This document shows, in pieces, positions 8,884 to 17,063 of a DNA stretch of 64,000 nucleotides. Both the position numbers and the translations under genes were made by a program. The DNA is from Hyphomicrobiales bacterium (GTDB lineage Bacteria; Pseudomonadota; Alphaproteobacteria; Rhizobiales; Rhizobiaceae): assembly GCA_900471485.1 (NCBI GenBank), contig UCEU01000001.1, positions 542,679 through 606,678 of the forward strand, in the 5' to 3' direction. Position 1 is the stretch's first letter. Each line of letters opens with the position of its first letter. Below the pieces are notes generated by a model, which worked only from the letters and a program-made list of their open reading frames with translations, searched no databases and had not been told where the DNA came from.

Positions 8884-9468
8884 ACTAGCCTCATACCCGA
8901 TGATGTTGGAGGTGGTCGTTGAAAATCAACGCAACCGGCGCGACGACCCCCTGAACTTTGATGATCCCCTTAAGTCGAATGCTAAAGTAGTCTTGTTAGA
9001 CCCGGCGGCTTAGAAGTTTTAAGCTTCCGGTTTCTACTTATGAATTAGACTACATTTTCGACTACTAATTCGCAATACAAAAATAACTATCAAATCATCA
9101 AAACAAAATAATGATTAGTATATAAAAATTTACCAATATATATCCCATTACGGGCCCTGGTGGCGCCATGGCGCAGTATTTCCAAGAAAATGTGACCCAT
9201 TTAACGAAATTTTCGAAATAAACGTCCCAGGAAAATACATATTAGCAATTTTATTGATTTTATAACTGCCGCTGAACTGGCATTTCCAATCAACTCGCCT
9301 CTCAATTGCGCTCGATTGGACATTCAAAATCTAGTTACTATGGTTACTTCCGGCAGTAATTCGCTTCGGTTCCGCCGTGACGGTACGCGAAGATAGGCCG
9401 GATAACCTTGAATGAGGACTTATGAAGCTACGTCGATGGTCGACTTACCCTCATGGGCGTCGCTCTGG
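8884..9468. other. 585-bp AT-rich intergenic region
   Basis: No gene is supported. From about 8980 to 9340 the base composition is far more AT-rich than the flanking genes. It must contain the minus-strand promoter of the LuxR-type regulator. Dyads seen: GTCT-tgtt-AGAC (8990-9001), a 7-bp inverted repeat GAATTAG/CTAATTC (9042-9048, 9065-9071) and a 12-bp palindrome GCGCCATGGCGC (9163-9174). The right end is the downstream region of cobM; no clear terminator was found there. Confidence 0.5.
9042..9071. promoter_or_regulatory. Inverted repeat upstream of LuxR-type gene
   Basis: GAATTAG (9042-9048) and CTAATTC (9065-9071) are perfect inverted arms around a 16-nt AT-rich spacer, about 160 bp upstream of the regulator start. 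A second, smaller dyad is at 8990-9001. These could be operators, possibly for the LuxR-type protein itself; this is inference from position. Confidence 0.3.
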
Positions 9469-10224
9469 CTAACGTCCTCTAAACCGCCGCTGGTACGCAG
9501 CGTCATAAAGAGAGCTTTCACGAAAATCCTTCGCGGTAAGAGAAGGACCAACGAATATGATCGCCGTGCGTTCGACCGGATCGCGCGCAAGCTTCCCTTC
9601 TATGTCGCCAAGAATGCCATGGATGACACGCTCGTCCGGCCAGCTGGCCTTTGCGACAACAGCAACCGGGCACTCCGCGCCATAAAGCGGCGTCAACTCG
9701 GCGACAACATCAGCAAGCGCGTGGATGGCGAGATGGATCGCAAGTGTGGCGCCAGTCGCACCGAACCGCGCCAGCGTTTCGTCATTCGGCATTGGTGACG
9801 CGCGGCCCGAGACACGGGTCAGCACTAGACTTTGCGCTACGGCCGGGATCGTCAACTCTCGTCCCAGCGCCGCCGCGGCGGCCGCGAAAGCAGGTACCCC
9901 AGGCGTCATCGTATAGTCTATGCCATGCCTCTGCAGCCGACGGATCTGCTCGGCGACGGCGCTCCAGATCGACAGGTCACCTGAATGAAGCCTCGCCACG
10001 TCTTCCCCGGCGCTCGCCGCACGGACGTACTCTTCCTCGATTTCATCGAGCGACATCGGCGCCGTATCGATGATGCGCGCGCCGGCAGGGCAGTATTGCA
10101 GCAGCTCCGGAGAGACGATCGATCCCGCGTAGAGACAGACGGAGCATTTTCCGATCAGATCACGGCCACGCACGGTTATCAGGTCGGCGGCGCCGGGGCC
10201 GGCACCGATGAAATGCACTGTCAT
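9469..10224 (-). CDS. cobM: CobM, precorrin-4 C11-methyltransferase
   Basis: 251 aa SAM-dependent uroporphyrinogen-III-methylase-type enzyme that methylates precorrin-4 at C11 to give precorrin-5 in the aerobic cobalamin route. It starts with '[20 protein letters not shown]' and has 'GDLSIWSA', '[18 protein letters not shown]' and 'LTRVSGR', all typical of CobM/CbiF. ATG 10224 has GAGGTG about 5 nt upstream. It lies 9 bp downstream of cobL and is the last gene of the minus-strand cob operon. Confidence 0.95.
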   Translation of the reverse strand: MTVHFIGAGPGAADLITVRGRDLIGKCSVCLYAGSIVSPELLQYCPAGARIIDTAPMSLDEIEEEYVRAASAGEDVARLHSGDLSIWSAVAEQIRRLQRHGIDYTMTPGVPAFAAAAAALGRELTIPAVAQSLVLTRVSGRASPMPNDETLARFGATGATLAIHLAIHALADVVAELTPLYGAECPVAVVAKASWPDERVIHGILGDIEGKLARDPVERTAIIFVGPSLTAKDFRESSLYDAAYQRRFRGR

Positions 10225-10233
10225 CTTCTCACC

Positions 10234-11466
10234 TCAGTTCTTCGTCCAGCGCCACTGCGTAACCGGCATAGCCGGTCGCCAGCCGCTCATGCTGCCAACC
10301 GGTGCGGCGCGGCTGATCTCGATCCGCGTCAGGCTCCCGCCAAGCTCGGAATGCAGCGCAATCAGTTTTGCTTCCATCTCGAGTGTGACCGCATTGGCAA
10401 CGAGCCGCCCTCCGCTTTTCAACGCTGCAATCGCCGCATCCGCGACGCCGGCCTCGCTCCCGCCGCCGCCGATGAAGATGACATCGGGCTCAGGAAGACC
10501 TGCAAGCGCATCGGGCGCGGTTCCCTCGACCACCCTTAGCGCCGGAACGCCAAACGATTGCGCGTTGCGCGTGATGCGCGCCGCTCTCTCGACCGATTGT
10601 TCGATCGCGATCGCCCGCAGCGACACATCCGCAAGCATCCACTCAATGCAAATCGAGCCGGATCCGGCGCCGATATCCCAAAGGAGTTCGCCGTAGCGCG
10701 GCGCCAGCGCGCCGAGCGTCAGTGCCCGCACCTCTTGCTTGGTGATCTGGCCATCATGCTCGAATAGCGCATCATCGAGCCCCGGCGTGAAGGCGATCGA
10801 CCGCGCATCGCTATTTGCCACTACTTCGATCGCGCAGACGTTCAGCGCATCGATGTCGGCAAAACCGAAACCGGCCGCCAGACAGGTCTGAACTCTCTCG
10901 CGCTCTCCGCCGAGCGCTTCCAGCAGATGCAAGCGCGACTGGCCGAAGCCCGCGGCGGTTAACAGGTCGGCAAGCGCTCGCGGCGACTGCGCGTCAGAAG
11001 TCAGCGCGATGATCCTTCGCCCCTGGTGCAGGTGCGGACGGATCAGATCGATTGGACGGCCGTGAAGGGAGACGGTGGCGGCATCCTGAAGCGGCCAGCC
11101 CAACCGCGATGCAGCAAGGCTGAAGGCCGAGGAGGCTGGAATGGTGTGGATTTCTTCGGCAGGGACATAGCGGGCCAGCGTCGCGCCGACACCATAGAGA
11201 AATGGATCGCCTGAAGCGAGCACCACGACGGGCGTGCCACGACGCGCGACGACTGCCTCGATCGACTTCTCGAACGGGCTCTCCCATTCGTGGCACTCGC
11301 CCCGGATAAGGTCGGTCGCCAGAGCATGGTGGCGGGCACCGCCGAAGACGATAGATGCCGTCGCTATCCGTTGCCGCGCTTCCGCACCGAGCCCATCTGG
11401 ACCGTCCTCGCCCATCCCTATAATAGTCAGCCAGCGTTGATTGGAAGCGGAGATCAGATCAGGCAT
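10234..11466 (-). CDS. cobL: CobL, precorrin-6B C5,15-methyltransferase (decarboxylating)
   Basis: 410 aa fusion of a CbiE-like N-terminal methyltransferase ('WLTIIGMGEDGPDGLGAEAR', 'VVVLASGDPFLYGVGATL') and a CbiT-like C-terminal methyltransferase ('LLWDIGAGSGSICIEWML'). Together they methylate C5 and C15 and decarboxylate the acetate on C12, giving precorrin-8X. ATG 11466 is the first codon that fits the family; ATG 11478 is an in-frame alternative. The chosen ATG shares the tetranucleotide CATG with the start of divergent cobK. I see no Shine-Dalgarno. cobM follows after 9 bp. Confidence 0.93.
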   Translation of the reverse strand: MPDLISASNQRWLTIIGMGEDGPDGLGAEARQRIATASIVFGGARHHALATDLIRGECHEWESPFEKSIEAVVARRGTPVVVLASGDPFLYGVGATLARYVPAEEIHTIPASSAFSLAASRLGWPLQDAATVSLHGRPIDLIRPHLHQGRRIIALTSDAQSPRALADLLTAAGFGQSRLHLLEALGGERERVQTCLAAGFGFADIDALNVCAIEVVANSDARSIAFTPGLDDALFEHDGQITKQEVRALTLGALAPRYGELLWDIGAGSGSICIEWMLADVSLRAIAIEQSVERAARITRNAQSFGVPALRVVEGTAPDALAGLPEPDVIFIGGGGSEAGVADAAIAALKSGGRLVANAVTLEMEAKLIALHSELGGSLTRIEISRAAPVGSMSGWRPAMPVTQWRWTKN

Positions 11467-12232
11467 GGGCAGCATCCGCATTCTGATGCTTGGCGGAACG
11501 GGAGAAGCTCGCAACCTCGCGCAAGCCCTGGCCGATCGCGGCCATAGCGTGCTGTTGTCTCTCGCCGGTCGTACGGAAAACCCTGCCGCCCAGCCCGTCC
11601 CCACGCGTATCGGAGGCTTCGGCGGAGCCGAAGGACTTGCCAATTTCCTCAGGGAGCACGCATTCGATCTCCTGATCGATGCCACGCACCCGTTCGCCGC
11701 GCGCATTTCCAGAAATGCGGAGGAGGCTTGCTCGAAGGTCGGAATCGTCGCGCTTTCGCTTCGACGTCCACAGTGGATCGAACAGGCCGGCGACCGCTGG
11801 ACGCATGTCGAAACCGCAGCGCAGGCGATCACCCGGCTGGGCACGACGCCGCGCCGCGTCTTTCTGGCAATCGGCCGCCAGGAAGCGCATGTCGCCGAAG
11901 CCGCTCCGCAGCATTTCTATCTCGTACGGAGCGTCGATCCCGTCGATCCGCCACTGTGCCTCCCCGACATGCAGTGCTTGCTCGACCGTGGGCCATTCGA
12001 CATGGAGCGGGAGAGGACGCTTCTGGAGAGCAACGGCATCGACGTCGTCGTCGCCAAGAACAGTGGCGGCGCCGCCACCTACGGCAAGATCGAGGCGGCG
12101 CGCCGGCTTGGCCTCCATGTGATCATGATCGCGCGTGCGCAGGCCACCGCCATGCGGACGGTGACCACTGTCGGTGCTGCGCTCGATGCGATCGATCACC
12201 TGTTTCCCCCTGAGATGAAACGTGGGGTATAG
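11465..12232 (+). CDS. cobK: CobK, precorrin-6A reductase
   Basis: 255 aa NADPH-dependent reductase that turns precorrin-6A into precorrin-6B. It begins 'MGSIRILMLGGTGEARNLA', and has 'DLLIDATHPFAARISRNA' and 'VVVAKNSGGAATYGKIEAA', both characteristic of CobK/CbiJ. It is the only cob gene on the plus strand, set between cobL and cobJ. Its ATG overlaps that of cobL head to head, and its 3' end overlaps the 3' end of cobJ by 37 bp. An upstream TTG at 11441 is in frame but would lie inside cobL. Confidence 0.94.
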   Translation: MGSIRILMLGGTGEARNLAQALADRGHSVLLSLAGRTENPAAQPVPTRIGGFGGAEGLANFLREHAFDLLIDATHPFAARISRNAEEACSKVGIVALSLRRPQWIEQAGDRWTHVETAAQAITRLGTTPRRVFLAIGRQEAHVAEAAPQHFYLVRSVDPVDPPLCLPDMQCLLDRGPFDMERERTLLESNGIDVVVAKNSGGAATYGKIEAARRLGLHVIMIARAQATAMRTVTTVGAALDAIDHLFPPEMKRGV

Positions 12233-12960
12233 ACGAGGTCGGTCTGGCCGTCTCTGGCGATGATCCGTGTCTCTGCCGAGCCTATGATCACGCAGGTTGC
12301 CATATCCGCCACCGTCGCATCGGCATGCTCCAGCCGTTGTACCGCAATCCGCTCATCGGGTCGTCCGGCCGCGCGGCCGAAGATAACCGGCGTTTCAGCG
12401 GGCAGAACAGCGCGAAGTAGTTCGAAGGCTTTGCCAAGCTGCCACGGGCGAGCCTTGCTGATCGGATTATAAAGAGCGATGACGAAGCCGGCCTTGGCCG
12501 CCATCTGCAGCCGGTTTTCGATCACGTCCCAGGGCTTCAGATTGTCGGAAAGCGAGATCGCGCAGAAATCGTGCCCCAATGGCGCGCCGATGCGCGCGGC
12601 AACGGCGAGCATCGCCGTGATGCCAGGTATTATAATAAGTTCGACGTTGCGCCATTCCGGCGGGCCATTGTCGATCGCCTCGCAGACGGCCGCGGCCATG
12701 GCGAAGACACCGGGATCGCCGCCGGACACGACACAGACATTTGCACCGTCCGAGGCCGAGCGCAGCGCGGCCCCTGCCCTGTCGAGCTCTTCGCGGTTGT
12801 CGGAGACATGCCGTCTTTGTCCGGCGTTTAACGTCAGCCGATCGAGATAGGGGCCATAGCCATAGAAGTCCGTCGCCTGCGCAACGGCGGCCAGCGCCTC
12901 CGGCGTCATCTGGTCCGGATTGCCAGGCCCCGTTCCGATCACAAAGAGCTTGCCGCTCAT
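12196..12960 (-). CDS. cobJ: CobJ, precorrin-3B C17-methyltransferase
   Basis: 254 aa SAM methyltransferase catalysing C17 methylation with ring contraction, precorrin-3B to precorrin-4. Seen: 'GKLFVIGTGPGNPDQMTPEA', 'VCVVSGGDPGVFAMAAAVCE', 'IIPGITAMLAVAARIGAPL' and 'FVIALYNPISKARPWQL', the last diagnostic of CobJ/CbiH. ATG 12960 overlaps the cobI stop as ATGA, so the two are translationally coupled. Its last 37 bp overlap the end of cobK on the other strand. Confidence 0.95.
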   Translation of the reverse strand: MSGKLFVIGTGPGNPDQMTPEALAAVAQATDFYGYGPYLDRLTLNAGQRRHVSDNREELDRAGAALRSASDGANVCVVSGGDPGVFAMAAAVCEAIDNGPPEWRNVELIIIPGITAMLAVAARIGAPLGHDFCAISLSDNLKPWDVIENRLQMAAKAGFVIALYNPISKARPWQLGKAFELLRAVLPAETPVIFGRAAGRPDERIAVQRLEHADATVADMATCVIIGSAETRIIARDGQTDLVYTPRFISGGNR

Positions 12961-13688
12961 CGGTTGCCCTCCCAACCGGGAACGAGCACCAACGAAAAGT
13001 ACGGCGCTTCTCCGTCCGGCCGCTCGGCGAGCTTCGTCATCGACGAATTCGACATCGTGCCGCGCTCGACATAGACGGCCTCGGCGAGGCGCCCGGACGC
13101 CTCAAGCGCGCGGCGGATCTTCGGCAGATTGCGGCCGACCTTCATGATGACGGCCGCCTGCGTGTCTTTCAGCCGCCGCTCCATCTCCGCTTCGGCCATC
13201 GTGCCCGGAAGCACCGATAGCACGTCATCTCCCTGGACGATCGGAATGCCGGCCAGCGACCAGCACCCGGACATCGCGCTGATACCAGGGATGACCTCGG
13301 TGGCATAACGAGCGGCGAGCCGGACATGCAGGTGCATGTAGGAGCCGTAGAACAGCGGATCGCCTTCGCTGAGGATAGCAACCGTTCGTCCGGCGTCCAG
13401 ATGTTCGGCGACTGCTTCGGCAGAGCGATTATAGAAGTCGGTGATCCGGCTGATATACTCGGCCTCTGTCTTCTCTATCTCCGTCGTCACGGGATAGTAG
13501 AGCGGCAGCAGAATGGTGTCAGGTCTCAGAAGGTGCTCGACAATCGCCTTGCCGTTGCCGTTCCTGCCCTGCTTGGCGAAATAGGCGACCACATCGGCGG
13601 TCTCGATCGCCTTGACCGCCTTGACGGTCAGGAGTTCGGGATCTCCGGGTCCGGTGCCAACACCGATAAGACGACCGGTACTCTTCAT
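12957..13688 (-). CDS. cobI: CobI, precorrin-2 C20-methyltransferase
   Basis: 243 aa SAM methyltransferase that makes precorrin-3A, the first committed step after precorrin-2 in this cluster. Seen: 'GRLIGVGTGPGDPELLTVKA', 'VAILSEGDPLFYGSYMHLHV' and 'EVIPGISAMSGCWSLAGIPI', as in CobI/CbiL. ATG 13688 overlaps the cobH stop (ATGA). The frame continues open into cobH, but that is not coding for this protein. It is coupled at its 3' end to cobJ. Confidence 0.95.
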   Translation of the reverse strand: MKSTGRLIGVGTGPGDPELLTVKAVKAIETADVVAYFAKQGRNGNGKAIVEHLLRPDTILLPLYYPVTTEIEKTEAEYISRITDFYNRSAEAVAEHLDAGRTVAILSEGDPLFYGSYMHLHVRLAARYATEVIPGISAMSGCWSLAGIPIVQGDDVLSVLPGTMAEAEMERRLKDTQAAVIMKVGRNLPKIRRALEASGRLAEAVYVERGTMSNSSMTKLAERPDGEAPYFSLVLVPGWEGNR

Positions 13689-14317
13689 AGGCCGGGCCTC
13701 GCCAGCGAATTCAATGCCGCAGCCGTCATCGCGCTGCCGCCCAGACGTCCACGAACAATGGCATATGGTACGCCATAGGAATTCTCGGCAAGCGCATCCT
13801 TGGATTCCGCAGCACCCACGAAACCGACAGGCATGCCGATGATAGCGGCAGGCTTCGGCGCACCGTCGCGCAGCATTTCGAGCAGGTGAAACAGCGCGGT
13901 CGGCGCGTTTCCGATGGCGACGACGCTGCCCGCGAGACGATCGACCCAAAGGCGAAGCGCCGCGGCCGAGCGCGTGTTGCCGATCTCCTTGGCGATCTCC
14001 GCGGTGCGCGGGTCGTGCAAGGTGCACAGAACCTCGTTGCCGGCAGGCAGGCGCGAACGCGTGACGCCGCGCGCGACCATCTCCGCATCGCAAAAGATCG
14101 GAGCGCCGGCATGGAGCGCCGAGCGGGCCGCGCTGACGAAGCCGGGCGAGAAAGCGAAATGCTCCGCAGCTTCCACCAGCCCACAGGCATGGATCATGCG
14201 CACGGCGACGTCGGCTTCTTCGCTGGAAAAACGCGAGAGGTCGGCCTCGCTGCGGATGATCGCGAAGGATCGTTCATAGATCGCGTCGCCGCTGTGGATG
14301 TAGTCGTAGTCTGGCAT
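13685..14317 (-). CDS. cobH: CobH, precorrin-8X methylmutase
   Basis: 210 aa enzyme that moves the C11 methyl to C12, giving hydrogenobyrinic acid. The catalytic histidine known in this family at position 43 is present at exactly that place ('VRMIHACG'). Other CobH signatures are 'IFCDAEMVARGVTRSRL', 'SVVAIGNAPTALFHLLEML' and 'AAIIGMPVGFVGAAESK'. ATG 14317 lies 2 bp after the cobG stop, and the gene overlaps cobI by 4 bp. Confidence 0.96.
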   Translation of the reverse strand: MPDYDYIHSGDAIYERSFAIIRSEADLSRFSSEEADVAVRMIHACGLVEAAEHFAFSPGFVSAARSALHAGAPIFCDAEMVARGVTRSRLPAGNEVLCTLHDPRTAEIAKEIGNTRSAAALRLWVDRLAGSVVAIGNAPTALFHLLEMLRDGAPKPAAIIGMPVGFVGAAESKDALAENSYGVPYAIVRGRLGGSAMTAAALNSLARPGL

Positions 14318-14319
14318 AC

Positions 14320-15687
14320 CTATTCCTGTTGCAGCGCCTTCGCGACGCCGGCTTTCCCGAGCCGTCTAAGACAGTCTGCCGACGATTCGCCAGCATGTCC
14401 TTCGTTTTCGATGAGACGGGCGAGCCTCTGTATAGCGGAATCGATGTCGCGGCTAGCGATGTATGCATCGGGCGCGTCGGACGCCAGTCCATCAAGGACG
14501 AGGCCGTAGCCAATGTCGATGCCGACGATCGTCAAAGCCCGTTGCTGATGAGCACAGCCCTTGGCGCAGCCGGAGAGGTGGAGCATCATCGATGCATCGA
14601 GCAAGACAGCCGCTGAGCCGGTGATCGAGGCCGCGAGCGATTTGGTATGATAATGACTGGACGCGCATGCCCCTGCCCCCGCGCAGGTCGCGATCCGCGC
14701 CGAAATATCATCGGGATCGGCTGAGAGCCCGTAGGCTTCGGCCATTTTTGCGACCGCCTCGGCTGCCTGTTCGTTGAGCCCTATTATAAAGAGTGCTCTC
14801 TCCGGCGCCGGTCTGACATCGCTGGCCCCCAGCGCCTCCGCCGCAAGTAGGAAGCTGATAAGATCCGTTGCACGCAACTGCCCGAAGCGCGGGCGCAAGC
14901 CGAGCACCAACCGCCCGTCGGAAAGTGTGTGCTGGCCGATGGCTTGCTTGCTAGTTGTTGGTGCTGCGATCCCGATCTCATTCATGAACGGAAACGTCTG
15001 GCGCAGCATCTCAGGCGTAAGATCACGCCCCCGCTTCTGCTCACCAAGGCGGAGCAAGAGACAGAGAACCTCATCCACCGCCTCGACCGCATCATCCATG
15101 GACCCCACCGAAACCGGAACGGCCGTCCGCGCATCGCCGTTGACGGCAACCTGCCACCTGTCGGGCGCGAGCGCGGTTACCCGGATATCGGCCTTGACCG
15201 TCGAAAGCCCATAGCCTCCGCCGGTATCGACGACGACCGCGAGCTTGGGCGCGAGAGCCGGAGAAGACAGCGTCGGCGAGAGCCGCTCGCGAATGCGCTG
15301 CTCCATATCCGCGGCATCGGCCAGTTCATCGGGGTCAATGCCGTGAAGCGGCGGCAATTCGATAGCGGGTCCGGCCGGAACGGAAATGCCGGCGGCGGCG
15401 ACATCCGACGAAAGCGCCGCAATGGCTTCGACACGCACGCCACGAATCTGCAGGCTGCCGCGCGCGGTGATCTCCAGAGTGCCATTGCCGGATTTGATCG
15501 CCGCCAGAGCAAGCAGACGGAATTGCTCGATCGTGAGATGCCCGGACGCCGGTCGCAGGCGGGCAAGCAGGCCATCGCCTGTCGGCATCGGGGCAGCCAA
15601 TGTCGGACAGGCACCGCGACGCATGGCCGGCGATACGCTCGCCGCGCCCATATCCCGCACGCGCTGTTCCTTCAAAGCCATGGCCAC
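14320..15687 (-). CDS. cobG: CobG, precorrin-3B synthase
   Basis: 455 aa iron-sulfur mono-oxygenase of the nitrite/sulfite-reductase type. It uses O2 to hydroxylate precorrin-3A at C20 and form the gamma-lactone, the step that marks the aerobic B12 pathway. Two ferredoxin-like repeats are visible, and the 4Fe-4S/siroheme-type cysteines are Cys335 and Cys341 (Cx5C) with Cys374 and Cys378 (Cx3C). The start may be M1 or M3. It is the second gene of the cob operon, 57 bp after cobF. Confidence 0.93.
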   Translation of the reverse strand: MAMALKEQRVRDMGAASVSPAMRRGACPTLAAPMPTGDGLLARLRPASGHLTIEQFRLLALAAIKSGNGTLEITARGSLQIRGVRVEAIAALSSDVAAAGISVPAGPAIELPPLHGIDPDELADAADMEQRIRERLSPTLSSPALAPKLAVVVDTGGGYGLSTVKADIRVTALAPDRWQVAVNGDARTAVPVSVGSMDDAVEAVDEVLCLLLRLGEQKRGRDLTPEMLRQTFPFMNEIGIAAPTTSKQAIGQHTLSDGRLVLGLRPRFGQLRATDLISFLLAAEALGASDVRPAPERALFIIGLNEQAAEAVAKMAEAYGLSADPDDISARIATCAGAGACASSHYHTKSLAASITGSAAVLLDASMMLHLSGCAKGCAHQQRALTIVGIDIGYGLVLDGLASDAPDAYIASRDIDSAIQRLARLIENEGHAGESSADCLRRLGKAGVAKALQQE

Positions 15688-15744
15688 ACCCCTTCGACAC
15701 GTCCTTACATGATCGAAGCAATCAGCGCAAAACCATGACCAGGA

Positions 15745-16512
15745 TCAAAGATCGTCGAAGTCGCGACCTTTGCGCAGGAGATAAATGTCCATGATCCAGC
15801 CGTGGCGCGCACGCGCCTCGGCCCGCGTTCTGACGATCTCCTCGGAAATGTCGCCGAGCCGGCCAGCGAGAATGATCTCGTCCTCGGTACCAAGATAGGC
15901 ACCCCAGAAGATTTCCGCATCGGGATCGTCGATCTTGGAGAAGGCCTGCTCACCGTCGAGCATGACAATGGTGCTTTCGGCCCGGTCATTATCAGCAAGC
16001 AATCGGCGCGCCGTCGTGATCTCGACCGGCTTGCCGACGAGGTTGACCGGGATTCGATGGCTGGCGGCCAGCGCCTGGATGCTGGTTATGCCAGGGATAA
16101 CGCTGAGTTCGAATTCCGGCGCTCCCGCTTGCCTGGCACGTTCGATGATGCGCAAGGTGCTGTCATAAAGGCTGGGGTCACCCCATACGAGAAATGCGCC
16201 CTTGCCACCTTCCGGAAGGCCTTCGATCAGCTTGACATAGCTTCCGGCGATGGCGGCATGCCAGTCGTCGACGCTCTCCACATAGGTCTTGCCCGCCGTC
16301 GCACGCTTCGGGATTGCGAACTCGACAAGCCTTGTCGCGGCATTGGTAACATACCGCCTGCAGATATCCCGGCGCACCTCCGCCAAGCCGTCCTTCTCCA
16401 CGCCCTTCGTGGGAATGAAGACGATATCGGCCGCATTCATGACGTTTATCGCCTGGATAGTGACGTGTTCCGGGTTCCCGGTTCCAATGCCGATGATGCT
16501 GATCTGTCGCAT
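15745..16512 (-). CDS. cobF: CobF, precorrin-6A synthase (deacetylating)
   Basis: 255 aa SAM methyltransferase that methylates C1 of precorrin-5 and releases the extruded acetyl unit, giving precorrin-6A. It begins 'MRQISIIGIGTGNPEHVTIQ' and has 'FLVWGDPSLYDSTLRIIERA', 'VIPGITSIQALAASHRIPVN' and 'EIFWGAYLGTEDEIILAG', the CobF pattern. ATG 16512 follows a strong AGGAGAGG; the open frame upstream of it has no family resemblance. It is the first gene of the minus-strand cob operon. No cobalamin riboswitch box is visible upstream. Confidence 0.94.
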   Translation of the reverse strand: MRQISIIGIGTGNPEHVTIQAINVMNAADIVFIPTKGVEKDGLAEVRRDICRRYVTNAATRLVEFAIPKRATAGKTYVESVDDWHAAIAGSYVKLIEGLPEGGKGAFLVWGDPSLYDSTLRIIERARQAGAPEFELSVIPGITSIQALAASHRIPVNLVGKPVEITTARRLLADNDRAESTIVMLDGEQAFSKIDDPDAEIFWGAYLGTEDEIILAGRLGDISEEIVRTRAEARARHGWIMDIYLLRKGRDFDDL

Positions 16513-16582
16513 GCGCCTCTCCTGCGGAGTTCCCCCCGCTTGTGGCCGAGCACAATCCTCTCCGCAAGTCCAAAGTGGCGCT

Positions 16583-16608
16583 CCATGAAATACCAGCAAT
16601 TTTCATGG
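16583..16608. promoter_or_regulatory. Inverted repeat upstream of cobF
   Basis: Arms CCATGAAA (16583-16590) and TTTCATGG (16601-16608) are perfect inverted copies around a 10-nt loop, about 70 bp upstream of the cobF start. It could be an operator or a leader hairpin. The consensus B12-box and the conserved loops of a cobalamin riboswitch are not seen nearby. Confidence 0.4.
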
Positions 16609-16748
16609 CACGGCCTGAAAATACAGTGTAAATACAACTTACAATAGGAAATTCAGCTGCGCCGCCGTCGTTCAGCGCAATGCCGCCTCCCCGTGAGGTG
16701 GCCGGAGTGCGATGTCGAAACGCTTTGATAGACGTTGGAGGGGAGACG

Positions 16749-17048
16749 ATGAACCGCAGATGGATCGCTTGCGTGATCGTGTTGCTCGCATCCTCCTCCG
16801 TGTCCGCAACAGAAGCGCGCTACAGCTGCGCGGACGGGTCGCGGCTGACAGCTGAATTCACACCGCCGGGCGCGCCCGATGCTTCGGCAAAACTTGATTT
16901 TGCCGATGGGGGAAGGAGCTACACCTTGCCGTCCGCGATGTCTGCGGATGGCGGGCGCTACGCTGACGCCGACATTGAATTCTGGATCAAGGGCAGCGAA
17001 GCACGCCTGACGCGGAACGGCGTGTCGACCGATTGCAAGGTCCGCTGA
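16749..17048 (+). CDS. MliC-like periplasmic protein (lysozyme-inhibitor family)
   Basis: 99 aa from ATG 16749, which has GGAGGGGAGA just upstream; the longer frame to 16680 overlaps the promoter area and lacks a ribosome site. A signal peptide ends at about residue 20-23 (hydrophobic 'WIACVIVLLASSSVSA'). The mature part carries 'YSCADGSRLTAEF' and the C-terminal 'WIKGSEARLTRNG', matching the small beta-barrel MliC/C-type-lysozyme-inhibitor family, with two cysteines (in 'YSC' and 'TDC') that could form the usual disulfide. It lacks a lipobox, so it is probably soluble in the periplasm. It is divergent from cobF. Confidence 0.7.
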   Translation: MNRRWIACVIVLLASSSVSATEARYSCADGSRLTAEFTPPGAPDASAKLDFADGGRSYTLPSAMSADGGRYADADIEFWIKGSEARLTRNGVSTDCKVR

Positions 17049-17063
17049 TATGTCGGTTGCAGC

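Noticed and set aside
16606..16622. TGGCACG near cobF as a sigma-54 promoter
   Set aside because: The -12 element (GC at the right spacing) is missing and the orientation does not fit cobF.
16583..16660. Cobalamin riboswitch upstream of cobF
   Set aside because: B12-box and conserved loops not found by eye on the minus strand; only a simple dyad is present.
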